Assembly (NCBI RefSeq): GCF_904846315.1
Contig: NZ_CAJHAF010000001.1
Span: 1,116,001 to 1,180,000, forward strand
Origin: Psychrobacter jeotgali
GTDB taxonomy: Bacteria; Pseudomonadota; Gammaproteobacteria; Pseudomonadales; Moraxellaceae
Direction: 5' to 3'
Length of the DNA stretch: 64,000 nucleotides
Shown here one piece after another: positions 17,108 through 25,857 of the stretch. Position 1 is the stretch's first letter. Each line of letters begins with the position of its first letter. The position numbers and the translations under genes are program-made. The notes below the pieces were generated by a model. It did no database searches, was not told where the DNA came from, and saw only the letters and a list, made by a program, of their open reading frames with translations.

Positions 17108-18508
17108 TTAAGCGCCCAGTAAGCTCTGACCACAGACACGAACGGTGTTGCCGTTCAGACCTCCAGATGCTGGCGATGCTAACCAAGCGATAGTTTCGGC
17201 AACATCGACTGGTAATCCGCCTTGGCTCATTGAGTTCATACGGCGACCGGCTTCACGAATAGCAAATGGAATCGCTTCAGTCATTTGAGTTTCAATGAAA
17301 CCAGGAGCCACCGCATTAATCGTCATACCTTTATCACTGTCCGCCAGCTGTTTGGCAGTGGCATCAACCAACCCAATGACGCCAGCTTTAGAAGTGGCGT
17401 AGTTGGTTTGACCCAAGTTACCGGCGATACCTGAAATTGAAGAGACACAAACGATACGAGCATTTTCTTTTAGGACTTCGTTTTCAAGCAAATAACGGTT
17501 TAGTTTGACGATACTAGCAAGGTTGATGTTAATCACCATATCCCATTTTTTCTCATCCATTTTAGCCAAGGTTTTATCACGGGTCACACCCGCATTATGA
17601 ATGATAGCATCAAGACCGCCCCGTTTTTTAGCAGCATCTGCTATTTGCGCGCCGGCATCTTCGCTAGTGATATCAACCATCAAGGCTGAACCGCTAATTT
17701 CGCTAGCTACTTTTTGTAAGTCGCTTTGCTGCTGCGGGACGTCAAGACAAATGACATGCGCGCCTTCACGAGCCAAGACTCGAGCAATAGCTTCACCAAT
17801 ACCACGGCTGGCGCCAGTTACTAGCATAGTTTTGCCGCCCAGTGGCTGCGTCCAGTCGAGCTCGACCACATCGCCTTTGGTTACTCGTACGACTTGTCCT
17901 GAAACATAAGCTGAGCGTGCTGAGGTAAAGAAACGCAAGCTTGAATCAAGGTTTTGCTCGGCACCGTCAGCCACATAAATTAGCTGTGCAGTAATACCGC
18001 GCTTAAACTCTTTGCCCACTGACTTCACAAAACCTTCAAGCGCACGCTGTGCCAATACGGTTTCTATATCATCATTATCTTCTGGTGGACGTCCGATGAC
18101 AATGACCCGGCCTGACTTTTCAATACGGCGAGCGACAAAGTGGAAAAACTCATAAACTTGCTTTAATTGATCCGCATTGGTGATGTTACTGGCATCAAAT
18201 AGCACCACTTTAAATTTATCATCACCACCCGTATTGGCCTTGGCATCGACACCAGCATCCGCAAGCGCATCTTTCACCTTGTCGCGACTATTGACGTAAA
18301 CCTCAGCATGTAGCTCTGATAATACCCGAGCTACTGACGCACTAATGCTCATATCATCGCCATTAGCACGACCAACCAATACGCTACCACGCACCAAACG
18401 TTGACCGCTCTCAAAACGATCTAAACTAACCGGTAAAGGCAAACCTAAATTTTTTGCTACTTTTTTACCAATCGTAGATTGAACAAAATCTCCATAACGA
18501 TCCGACAT
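17108..18508 (-). CDS. High-molecular-weight 3-oxoacyl-ACP/CoA reductase (FabG4-type)
   Basis: 466 residues, about 220 longer than ordinary FabG. Residues 1-215 form a degenerate nucleotide-binding-like domain without a glycine motif; residues 222-466 are a full SDR with GASRGIG (232-238), NAG at about 305-307, SSIS and Y370-x3-K374. The family reduces 3-ketoacyl thioesters with NADPH or NADH. AGGAGC lies seven bases before the ATG. The gene is divergent from the thiolase and upstream of the MaoC dehydratase; the three enzymes cover consecutive steps of fatty-acyl chain building or breakdown. Confidence 0.92.
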   Translation of the reverse strand: MSDRYGDFVQSTIGKKVAKNLGLPLPVSLDRFESGQRLVRGSVLVGRANGDDMSISASVARVLSELHAEVYVNSRDKVKDALADAGVDAKANTGGDDKFKVVLFDASNITNADQLKQVYEFFHFVARRIEKSGRVIVIGRPPEDNDDIETVLAQRALEGFVKSVGKEFKRGITAQLIYVADGAEQNLDSSLRFFTSARSAYVSGQVVRVTKGDVVELDWTQPLGGKTMLVTGASRGIGEAIARVLAREGAHVICLDVPQQQSDLQKVASEISGSALMVDITSEDAGAQIADAAKKRGGLDAIIHNAGVTRDKTLAKMDEKKWDMVININLASIVKLNRYLLENEVLKENARIVCVSSISGIAGNLGQTNYATSKAGVIGLVDATAKQLADSDKGMTINAVAPGFIETQMTEAIPFAIREAGRRMNSMSQGGLPVDVAETIAWLASPASGGLNGNTVRVCGQSLLGA

Positions 18509-19118
18509 ATTTATGCTCCTATAAGTATTTGTAATTGGGAATTTTTATCAAAAATCAAAACGATAACTATTATAATGTGATTTACTTAACATAAGCTATT
18601 TACTTACTATAATATAACTAGGTGTCTATAAGTACTATATAAATAAGCGTTGAGTAAGTGACACTAGCTAAAATAATGCTAAACGCTACCCGATAACTAT
18701 ACACACCAATGGGCCTAAGTACAAAAGTCAATATCTGACATCAGCAGTCATATAACTATTTGTAGACCGAGGCGTTACGTTAACCATCTTCAAAAAATAG
18801 TGAGTTATGCTAATATCATACCGATAAGTTATAGGTTTACGATATAAGTATTCTGTTTATTGATGCTATTTTTTATTAGCCGTTCCAGCTGTGTACTTAG
18901 CATCCGCTAAAATTGCATTGAATAGCATGGTTTGTGTATAGCAGATATTTTTGACCTTGTATATTCGGAGTTATGCGTTCTGAGTATAGTCATTTATCTA
19001 GTCTATTTGCTTATAGTTACCTGCTTTAGCATATTATGTACATTACAATAAGATCAGCTCTATAGAATAGTTATATTCGAATGCCATTTTTACATTCATT
19101 TTATTAAAGGATAATTTT
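18509..19118. other. 610-base divergent intergenic region, no gene seen
   Basis: AT-rich region between the start of the FabG gene and the start of the thiolase gene. It must carry both promoters and probably their shared regulation. Both strands are broken by stops and I find no RNA gene, strong hairpin or repeat. It is unusually long for a divergent promoter region here. Confidence 0.6.
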
Positions 19119-20858
19119 ATGAGTAACAAGAAAAACAATCCCATTGTCGAGACCTCTGTAGTCAAAAATTCTGACAGTTCTGACTCGGTAACTGCTAGTA
19201 CGCAGACCGAAAATAAGGGTAATGATAAAGGTGGCCAAGACGCTAATACTAACTTTGATTCGATTGCTGATCTCAAACAAGCGACTGATATCGTAGATAG
19301 TGAAGGTAAACCAGTAGAAGATAATTCAAAAAATAAACAGGCGGAGAAGAAGTCTAAGATTAAGGAAGACTTAATTGAAGAAGCTGAAGAGCTTAACGCC
19401 TTTGATACTACCGCAAAGTCGAACGCAGCAGAACAACCGAAGCAGAGCAGCAAGCAAGAAGATAAAAAAGACAGCAAAAAGCAAAATGCTAATAAAGATC
19501 AGAAAGAAGCTGATACTAAAGCTACTAAGCAAACCCGCCCTACTCCTAAAAAGCCGGGCAAGACTACTCTGAGCTCAGGGCAACACCGAGTGGCTATTTT
19601 AGGCGGTAACCGTATCCCATTTGCACGCTCAAATGGTCCTTATGCTGATGCTAGCAACATCGATATGCTCACTGCTGCTTTAAATGGTTTGATTGAGCGT
19701 TATGATTTACAAGGTGAGCGCGTAGGTGAAGTAGTAGCCGGTGCAGTACTTAAGCTTAGCCGCGATTTAAACCTAACTCGTGAAGCGGCGCTCAATACCG
19801 CTTTGGATCCACATACGCCAACTTATGACGTCTCGCAGGCTTGTGGCACAGGCTTACAGGCTACTTTTGCCGCTGCTAACAAAATTGCGTTAGGAGTCAT
19901 TGATTCAGCTATTACTGGTGGTGTCGATACCACGTCGGACGCCCCGATCGCTATCGGTGATGGCCTGCGTAAAGTCATTCTTAAGCTTGGCGCAGCAAAA
20001 AACAACAAGCAGCGTCTTAAAGCATTAATGGGTCTGAATCCAAAAGATCTGATTGAATCACCACAAAATGGTGAGCCGCGCACAGGTTTATCTATGGGCG
20101 ACCATCAAGCGATTACCGCTCTTGAATGGAACATCGGCCGTGAAGCTCAAGATGAGCTGGCTTTTAACAGTCATAAAAACCTAGCCCGTGCTTACGATGA
20201 AGGCTTCTTTGACGATTTGATTACTCCTTACAAAGGTCTGACCCGTGACAATAACTTACGCCCAGACTCTACCAAAGAGAAAATGGCTAAGCTAAAACCG
20301 GTATTTGGTAAAAAGAACGCTAACCCAACCATGACCGCAGCCAACTCAACCCCATTGACCGATGGTGCTTCTTGCGTGCTATTAGCTAATGATGAGTGGG
20401 CAGAAGCGCATGGCCTCAAGCCACTGGCTTATATCGTGCATCAAGAAACCGCAGCGGTCGACTTCATTGGTAAATCTGGAGATAGAGAAGGTTTATTGAT
20501 GGCGCCTGCTTACGCAGTACCACGTATGCTTGAACGCGCAGGATTAAGCTTGCAAGACTTTGACTTTTATGAGATTCATGAAGCCTTTGCCTCACAAGTA
20601 TTATCAACGCTGGCGGCATGGGAAGATGAAACCTTCTGTCAAGAGCGTTTGGGACTAGATGCCCCACTTGGCTCTATTGATCGTAGCAAACTTAACGTTA
20701 ATGGCTCGTCATTAGCAGCAGGTCACCCCTTTGCTGCTACTGGTGGACGTATCTTAGCGACTGCTGCCAAGCTACTGGATCAAAAAGGTTCAGGACGTGC
20801 GCTAGTTTCTATCTGCGCAGCTGGCGGTCAAGGCGTAACTTGTATTTTAGAAAAGTAA
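19119..20858 (+). CDS. Acetyl-CoA acyltransferase (thiolase, FadA/FadI type) with long charged N-terminal extension
   Basis: 579 residues. The thiolase domain runs from about 154 to 579 with the acylated Cys242 (SQACGTG), HEAFA at 487-491, His536 in GHP and Cys566 in CAAGGQG. The 153 residues before it are nearly all Lys, Glu, Asp, Gln, Ser, Asn and Thr and look disordered; usual thiolases have nothing there. There is no Met between residue 1 and residue 183, which lies inside the domain, so the extension must be translated. AAGGAT lies six bases before ATG 19119. Catalyses thiolytic cleavage or condensation of 3-ketoacyl-CoA. Confidence 0.93.
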   Translation: MSNKKNNPIVETSVVKNSDSSDSVTASTQTENKGNDKGGQDANTNFDSIADLKQATDIVDSEGKPVEDNSKNKQAEKKSKIKEDLIEEAEELNAFDTTAKSNAAEQPKQSSKQEDKKDSKKQNANKDQKEADTKATKQTRPTPKKPGKTTLSSGQHRVAILGGNRIPFARSNGPYADASNIDMLTAALNGLIERYDLQGERVGEVVAGAVLKLSRDLNLTREAALNTALDPHTPTYDVSQACGTGLQATFAAANKIALGVIDSAITGGVDTTSDAPIAIGDGLRKVILKLGAAKNNKQRLKALMGLNPKDLIESPQNGEPRTGLSMGDHQAITALEWNIGREAQDELAFNSHKNLARAYDEGFFDDLITPYKGLTRDNNLRPDSTKEKMAKLKPVFGKKNANPTMTAANSTPLTDGASCVLLANDEWAEAHGLKPLAYIVHQETAAVDFIGKSGDREGLLMAPAYAVPRMLERAGLSLQDFDFYEIHEAFASQVLSTLAAWEDETFCQERLGLDAPLGSIDRSKLNVNGSSLAAGHPFAATGGRILATAAKLLDQKGSGRALVSICAAGGQGVTCILEK

Positions 20859-20908
20859 GACGCCTAAATATTCAAATTTAACTTGAAAGCTATTGAAACT
20901 CTATTACT

Positions 20909-20945
20909 TGCCCTTTAATCTGTTGATTAGAGGGCATTTTTATTT
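20909..20945 (+). terminator. Rho-independent terminator after the thiolase gene
   Basis: Twelve-bp stem (TGCCCTTTAATC with GATTAGAGGGCA, one T-G pair) and 4-nt loop, followed by TTTTTATTT on the plus strand, 50 bases after the thiolase stop. Confidence 0.85.
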
Positions 20946-20987
20946 AGGTTTATTTAATATAGAAACATTATCTGACAGGAACTCATT

Positions 20988-22001
20988 ATGGCAAACATCC
21001 CCTCATCGATAGACCCTAAGTCTTTAACTCCGCAAGAACGCAGCGAGCTTAGTGAGCCTGAGCAGGATAATTTTATTGAGCGCATGGACAAAGAGGTATT
21101 CAATGATGAGTTACGGCGCAAAATGCACCAAGACTTAATCGATACCTATGACGAAGAGCTTGAGAATGAAATCGATGATTACTTCCGAGATTTTCGTTTC
21201 GCTGGTATTGAGATGACCGAACAAGAAAAGCTTGATCGTCAGACCTACTTTCAAGAGCTGGTGCGCTTGCAACGTGAATTAATTAAACTGCAGGACTGGG
21301 TGGTGGATCGCGGCGAGCGTATAGTAGTGATATTCGAAGGTCGAGATTCAGCGGGTAAAGGCGGCGCGATTAAGCGTATTACCCAACGACTTAATCCCCG
21401 TGTCTGTAAAGTTGCCGCCCTACCTGCGCCCACTGAACGTGAACAATCACAGTGGTACTTTCAGCGTTATGTGGCGCACCTGCCAGCAGCTGGCGAAATT
21501 GTATTGTTTGATCGCAGTTGGTATAACCGTGTGGGTGTTGAGCGAGTTATGGGTTTTTGTACCGATGAGCAATATGAAGAGTTTTTCCAATCGGTGCCTG
21601 AGTTTGAGCGCATGTTAGTAAGATCCGGTATACGCCTAGTGAAATACTGGTTCTCTATTACCGACGATGAGCAGCATTCGCGCTTTATGAGCCGTATTCA
21701 TGATCCGCTAAAACAGTGGAAGCTCTCACCGATGGACTTGCAGTCAAGACGACGCTGGGAGGATTATACTAAAGCAAAAGAAACCATGTTCGAGCGCACT
21801 CATATTCCTGAAGCGCCGTGGTGGGTGGTGGAAGGTAATAATAAAAAACGTGCCCGCCTAAACTGTATTGCCCATTTGCTGGAGCAGATCCCTTATAAAG
21901 AGGTGCCTCGTGAAGAGGTGGAGCTACCAGATCGCAAACGCGATAATGAATATTACCGCGAGCCCATTCCTGATGATATGTATGTACCGCCACGCTATTA
22001 G
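20988..22001 (+). CDS. ppk2: Polyphosphate kinase 2 family protein
   Basis: 337 residues. The P-loop GRDSAGKGG (118-126), the Walker B-like FDRSWYNR (174-181) and the lid-region arginines in SRRRWEDYTKA are all present, so it should be active. PPK2 enzymes transfer phosphate between polyphosphate and nucleoside mono- or diphosphates, usually making GTP or ATP. The first 85 residues are an acidic helical extension. AGGAAC lies seven bases before the ATG. It stands alone between two terminators. Which nucleotide it prefers cannot be read from the sequence. Confidence 0.93.
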   Translation: MANIPSSIDPKSLTPQERSELSEPEQDNFIERMDKEVFNDELRRKMHQDLIDTYDEELENEIDDYFRDFRFAGIEMTEQEKLDRQTYFQELVRLQRELIKLQDWVVDRGERIVVIFEGRDSAGKGGAIKRITQRLNPRVCKVAALPAPTEREQSQWYFQRYVAHLPAAGEIVLFDRSWYNRVGVERVMGFCTDEQYEEFFQSVPEFERMLVRSGIRLVKYWFSITDDEQHSRFMSRIHDPLKQWKLSPMDLQSRRRWEDYTKAKETMFERTHIPEAPWWVVEGNNKKRARLNCIAHLLEQIPYKEVPREEVELPDRKRDNEYYREPIPDDMYVPPRY

Positions 22002-22049
22002 AGACTGTAATAGCCACCTATTTATGCAGTAAAGTCAGCTATAACTACC

Positions 22050-22085
22050 AAAAGAGATTGATATATGATCACTCTCTTTTTTTCT
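22050..22085 (+). terminator. Terminator after ppk2
   Basis: Outer stem AAAAGAGA/TCTCTTTT with further pairing (TGAT/ATCA) inside and a plus-strand run of T (TCTTTTTTTC). The A run on the left also allows minus-strand termination of pilZ. Confidence 0.75.
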
Positions 22086-22123
22086 TATATGAATACTACT
22101 TTCAACGGACTGAATTATAAGGG

Positions 22124-22471
22124 CTACATGGTATAGGTAGCTTGTAAGCTGTCTATTTTTCCAGCCAATAGGCGCTCAACTTCATTTTTTATTCTTTGTC
22201 CCGCCACGTCCGTCCCGATTTGCACCGCAAAACCTGCTGGACGACTAGACTGAGACTGATGGTTTATCCATACCACTTTACCATTCATCGGTAGGCGCTC
22301 ACTAGAATTTGGTAGCGTCACCGCAATAAAAACCTCATCACCTAGCGCTTGTTCACGCTTGGTAGGTATAAATAGCGCCCCATTATCGACAAACGATAAA
22401 TAACTGGCATATAAAGTCTCGACATCTTCAATATGGCAGGTAAGAATTCCGCCACGCCCTGGCATTGCCAT
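22124..22471 (-). CDS. pilZ: PilZ-domain type IV pilus assembly protein
   Basis: 115 residues, same length class as Pseudomonas PilZ (about 118). Recognisable segments are RGGILTCHI, NGALFIPT, LGDEVFIAVTLP and GKVVWI. As in true pilus PilZ proteins, the N-terminal RxxxR that binds cyclic di-GMP in other PilZ domains is not evident, so it probably works through protein contacts, classically with FimX and PilB, in type IV pilus assembly. AGGAGC lies seven bases before ATG 22471. It follows holB at 112 bases, the same order as in Pseudomonas. Confidence 0.9.
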   Translation of the reverse strand: MAMPGRGGILTCHIEDVETLYASYLSFVDNGALFIPTKREQALGDEVFIAVTLPNSSERLPMNGKVVWINHQSQSSRPAGFAVQIGTDVAGQRIKNEVERLLAGKIDSLQATYTM

Positions 22472-22583
22472 AATAAGCTCCTGATCGTAAAAGTTGATTC
22501 TGTTTAGTTACTAAAAAACCTTAGCATAATTACTGCTTGATAATTAGACTAAGCAAGCCTTAAGTGCAAGCCCTAAATGAGAG

Positions 22584-23729
22584 TTATAATTCTGCTAATT
22601 CTTGCATTAGCTTATCATAAGCAAATTTTTCTTGTACGTTTTGTTGCAAGGCAATTTTGATCTGTTGTAAGCTTTGGGTCAGAGCCTCTAGTGATTGAAT
22701 ACTGGGCGGATAGTTTTGTAGGGCAGCAGTAATCTCAATATCCTGTTGTACAGCCCTTAACCCAAGACCAACCCGCCTGATATCAACCAGCATGAGCTCA
22801 GACAACTTAATAAAATCAAAGATATCAAACTGCGTTTGCCAATAGTCGCTAGCAGCGATGCTACTGCGCTTACCACTACGTAGCGCCTGCCAAGTCGTAA
22901 GCCATAGCGTGCGCTTACTGTACCAACTAGCCTTGGCCAGATCCACCGCTGCCAGAGGCGCACCATTGGCCAGTTGTAATAACTGCTCGATCTGAGCGGG
23001 AGTCACCAGCTCTTTATTCACTACCCCGCCCAAGGTATCTGTCACATAATTGCGAGCAACCGATGTAGCAATCGCTTGTAGCGGTAACTGTTGTACACGG
23101 CTTTTAATAGTAGGTAGCAGTTTGGCTGGCATATCGCTAATCAGGAATAAATGCACTTGCGCTTGCGGCTCCTCAAGGGTTTTTAGTAGCGCATTAGCTG
23201 CGGCAATAGTCATTTGCTCGGCATGATCTAACACGCAAATGCGCATGCCCTGCCCGCCTTGGTAAATAAAAGGCTGTAGCGCGCGGATATCATCTATTTT
23301 TATAGTATTGCTGGAGGTTTTGGCAGATTTATTGTTGGCTTTGGTACTGGCTTTAGAGGATTTGCCTTTGTTAGTACTGCTCTCCATTTGGCTATCTCGG
23401 CTTTCATCGCTGATGAGCATATTGCTAATAGGCAACACTTGCAAGCTAGGATGGGTGCCCGATTTGAGCCACTGGCAGCTTTCACAATGACCACATGCCC
23501 CTTGTGGATGCTGCTGGCGGTTGCGACATAGTAACCAAGCGACCAAACGCCAGACAAAAGCTCGTTTGCCCATGCCTGACATACCAGCGGCAAGCATAGC
23601 GTGGGGTAAGTTTTGTGGCGGCGTCAATACGCGCTTAGTCAGCTGCGTCCAAATAATCTGTTGCCACGGTAATAAAGGCGCAAAATAAATGTCGCTTGAT
23701 TTATTATTGGTATCTGCGCTGTTATTCAC
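22584..23729 (-). CDS. holB: DNA polymerase III delta' subunit
   Basis: 381 residues. Clamp-loader AAA+ fold: a degenerate P-loop (GMSGMGKRAF), the zinc-binding cysteines in CRNRQQ and CGHCESC, then ALLKTLEEP and the SRVQ arginine region. Delta' is part of the clamp loader that places the beta clamp on DNA. An insert of about 40 Ser/Lys/Asn-rich residues sits between the zinc module and the IDDIRAL segment. The start is GTG at 23729, supported by GGAG eight bases upstream. Genes before and after on the same strand are kdsB and pilZ. Confidence 0.93.
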   Translation of the reverse strand: MNNSADTNNKSSDIYFAPLLPWQQIIWTQLTKRVLTPPQNLPHAMLAAGMSGMGKRAFVWRLVAWLLCRNRQQHPQGACGHCESCQWLKSGTHPSLQVLPISNMLISDESRDSQMESSTNKGKSSKASTKANNKSAKTSSNTIKIDDIRALQPFIYQGGQGMRICVLDHAEQMTIAAANALLKTLEEPQAQVHLFLISDMPAKLLPTIKSRVQQLPLQAIATSVARNYVTDTLGGVVNKELVTPAQIEQLLQLANGAPLAAVDLAKASWYSKRTLWLTTWQALRSGKRSSIAASDYWQTQFDIFDFIKLSELMLVDIRRVGLGLRAVQQDIEITAALQNYPPSIQSLEALTQSLQQIKIALQQNVQEKFAYDKLMQELAEL

Positions 23730-23808
23730 CTTTACTACTCCATTATTTGCAGTATCGACCTATTTTACGAGAGTTTAAATATGCTTAGGCTATTTCACAA
23801 CTGTAGGC

Positions 23809-24633
23809 TTATTTATGATAATTCTGAAACTGCTCAATGCTAAGCGCATTCAAACGCTCTAAATCCTCTTGGGTATCAACACCTGCTGGCAGATGTAGTG
23901 CCGCCGCTTCGATAGCAATCTTGCCACCACTCTCTAAAATACGTAGCTGCTCTAAATGTTCTAGCTGTTCAAGTGGAGTTTGGGACCAATGAACAAACTG
24001 CTGCAATAAACTTACGCGGTATGCATATAAGCCCAAATGACGATAAGCGTTTTTTGGGGCGAGTGGCTGTACATTTTTTTCATTATCTGCTGCTAAGGCT
24101 ACATCACGATCACAAGGGATAGGCGCTCGGCTGAAATATAAAGCTCGCTGTTTATTAGCGACCACTGCACTCACCACTTTTACCACCGATGGGCGCATAA
24201 AATTATGATAGTCGGTAATAGGCTCATATAAAGTCGCCATCACACTGTCTTCATCCTGCACTAATAAATCTTTAACTTGCTGCAATAGTAACGGCGGTAC
24301 TAAAGGCTCATCCCCTTGCATATTGATAACAATATCATGAGCTGACCAGCCCTTAATAGCAGCGACTTCTGCCAAACGATCGGTGCCTGAGGCATGATCA
24401 GCCCGGGTCATAACCACTTCATAACCGGCATCAGTGCATACTTTAGCAATGCGCGCATCATCGGTCGCAATACACATATCATCGGCAAAATGCGCCGCTT
24501 GTGCCTTTTCAGCCACCCACAATATCATGGGCTTACCATGAATCGATAATAAAGGCTTTCCTTGTAAGCGGGTACTTTTAAACCTTGCAGGAATCACAAT
24601 ATGGGTTTTGACAGTGGCTGGGGTGATGGTCAT
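23809..24633 (-). CDS. kdsB: 3-deoxy-manno-octulosonate cytidylyltransferase (CMP-KDO synthetase)
   Basis: 274 residues. Activates KDO with CTP for lipopolysaccharide inner-core synthesis. Seen: IPARFKSTRLQGKPL at the N-terminus (nucleotide-binding loop), TDDARIA, NMQGDEPL, and HLGLYAYR further on, all standard KdsB motifs. AGGAAT lies eight bases upstream. It follows lpxK at 90 bases in the cluster exbB-exbD-msbA-lpxK-kdsB, so these envelope genes are probably expressed together. Confidence 0.97.
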   Translation of the reverse strand: MTITPATVKTHIVIPARFKSTRLQGKPLLSIHGKPMILWVAEKAQAAHFADDMCIATDDARIAKVCTDAGYEVVMTRADHASGTDRLAEVAAIKGWSAHDIVINMQGDEPLVPPLLLQQVKDLLVQDEDSVMATLYEPITDYHNFMRPSVVKVVSAVVANKQRALYFSRAPIPCDRDVALAADNEKNVQPLAPKNAYRHLGLYAYRVSLLQQFVHWSQTPLEQLEHLEQLRILESGGKIAIEAAALHLPAGVDTQEDLERLNALSIEQFQNYHK

Positions 24634-24723
24634 GATTTATTCCTAGAACCTAATATACAAGCATTTTGCAAAAAGTGTTGGTAAGCGAAAAAGTTAATTC
24701 TTAAAACCAGTTATCGGCTGATA

Positions 24724-25848
24724 CTATTTATTATTCTCAGTAAGCACTATGCCAACCGCTGTCAATTGCTGCTCTAATGTCTGATAGCAAGCATCTGATA
24801 ATACCGCAGTGACGGGCAGCACCCAAAGCTGAGTTACTAAGTCGGTCTCTTCTGCTGAGTAGGCTACTTTGCTTTCATCTTGGGTCAGCAAAGTGCGGAT
24901 TTTTACCGCATCTTTACTAGTCACAATAATAGGATAATCCTTATATTGCAGTAGCTCATCAATACCAAAATCATGGTGGTCAGGATAAGCATGTCCTATA
25001 ACCTCAAAACCCAGCGCTTCAAGGGTATTAAAAAAGCGCTGAGGATAGCCGATGCCACTAACGGCATGTACTTTATTATTGATGGAGTTCGTAGCAGGAA
25101 CAGTCGTCTCTGATATTGAAGAATTCTGACTATCATCAATATTAGCGGACAATAAGGGCTGCAAACTATCAGGCTGTAGCTGCATGGTTAGCGCAGACAG
25201 CTTACTTGATGCTTCGTCATTAACCTGACTATCATTAGGTTTTTGATGATAAATGACAGTACTGTTTTTGAGCCGCGATAGGGGCTCACGTAGAAATCCC
25301 GTAGGCAATAATTGCTTATTCCCAAAACCGCGGGCGGCGTCAACCACAATCCATTCTATATCACGCTCTAACGCATAATGTTGTAAGCCATCATCAGCGA
25401 TGATCAATTGCAAATCCGGATGGGCTTCTATTAGTAGCTCAATAGCTTGCTGGCGATTAGGACATACCGCCATAGGTACTTGAGTCATACTAACAATCAA
25501 GCAAGGCTCATCGCCTACTACGCTTGGTAAGCTATCTATCGTTACTAACGCTGGCATTTGACTACTGTCACCACCGTAGCCACGGCTAATCACTCCAACC
25601 TTTACGCCATGCTGTTGCAAATGATCGACTAAGCTGATGATTAGCGGCGTTTTACCGCTACCACCAACCGTAATATTGCCAATTACCATTACTGGTATAG
25701 GAGCCTCGTAACTGGAGAACAGTCCTAGTTTATAAGCTTGACGGCGCAGTAAAGTGACTAGACCATACAACCCGCTAACAGGTAAAAGCAGCCATAACCA
25801 AGGCGCTTTTCGCTGCCATGCATCAGTGATTGTGGTCTCTAGGCTCAT
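24724..25848 (-). CDS. lpxK: Tetraacyldisaccharide 4'-kinase (lipid A)
   Basis: 374 residues. Phosphorylates the 4' position of the lipid A disaccharide at the inner membrane. It has an N-terminal membrane helix (WLWLLLPVSGLYGLV), the P-loop GNITVGGSGKTP (57-68), SRGYGG, and DDGLQHY. Start chosen at ATG 25848, with AGGTG eight bases before it; a GTG at 25857, directly after the msbA stop, is in frame and would add three residues. An unusual polar insert (about residues 205-250) carries Ser/Asn-rich sequence. Confidence 0.96.
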   Translation of the reverse strand: MSLETTITDAWQRKAPWLWLLLPVSGLYGLVTLLRRQAYKLGLFSSYEAPIPVMVIGNITVGGSGKTPLIISLVDHLQQHGVKVGVISRGYGGDSSQMPALVTIDSLPSVVGDEPCLIVSMTQVPMAVCPNRQQAIELLIEAHPDLQLIIADDGLQHYALERDIEWIVVDAARGFGNKQLLPTGFLREPLSRLKNSTVIYHQKPNDSQVNDEASSKLSALTMQLQPDSLQPLLSANIDDSQNSSISETTVPATNSINNKVHAVSGIGYPQRFFNTLEALGFEVIGHAYPDHHDFGIDELLQYKDYPIIVTSKDAVKIRTLLTQDESKVAYSAEETDLVTQLWVLPVTAVLSDACYQTLEQQLTAVGIVLTENNK

Positions 25849-25857
25849 TGATAACAC

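Noticed and set aside
19043-19477. Open frame on the minus strand, 144 codons, rich in Leu/Ser
   Set aside because: It is the antisense shadow of the Lys/Glu/Ser-rich thiolase extension; low-complexity DNA leaves stop-free frames on the other strand.
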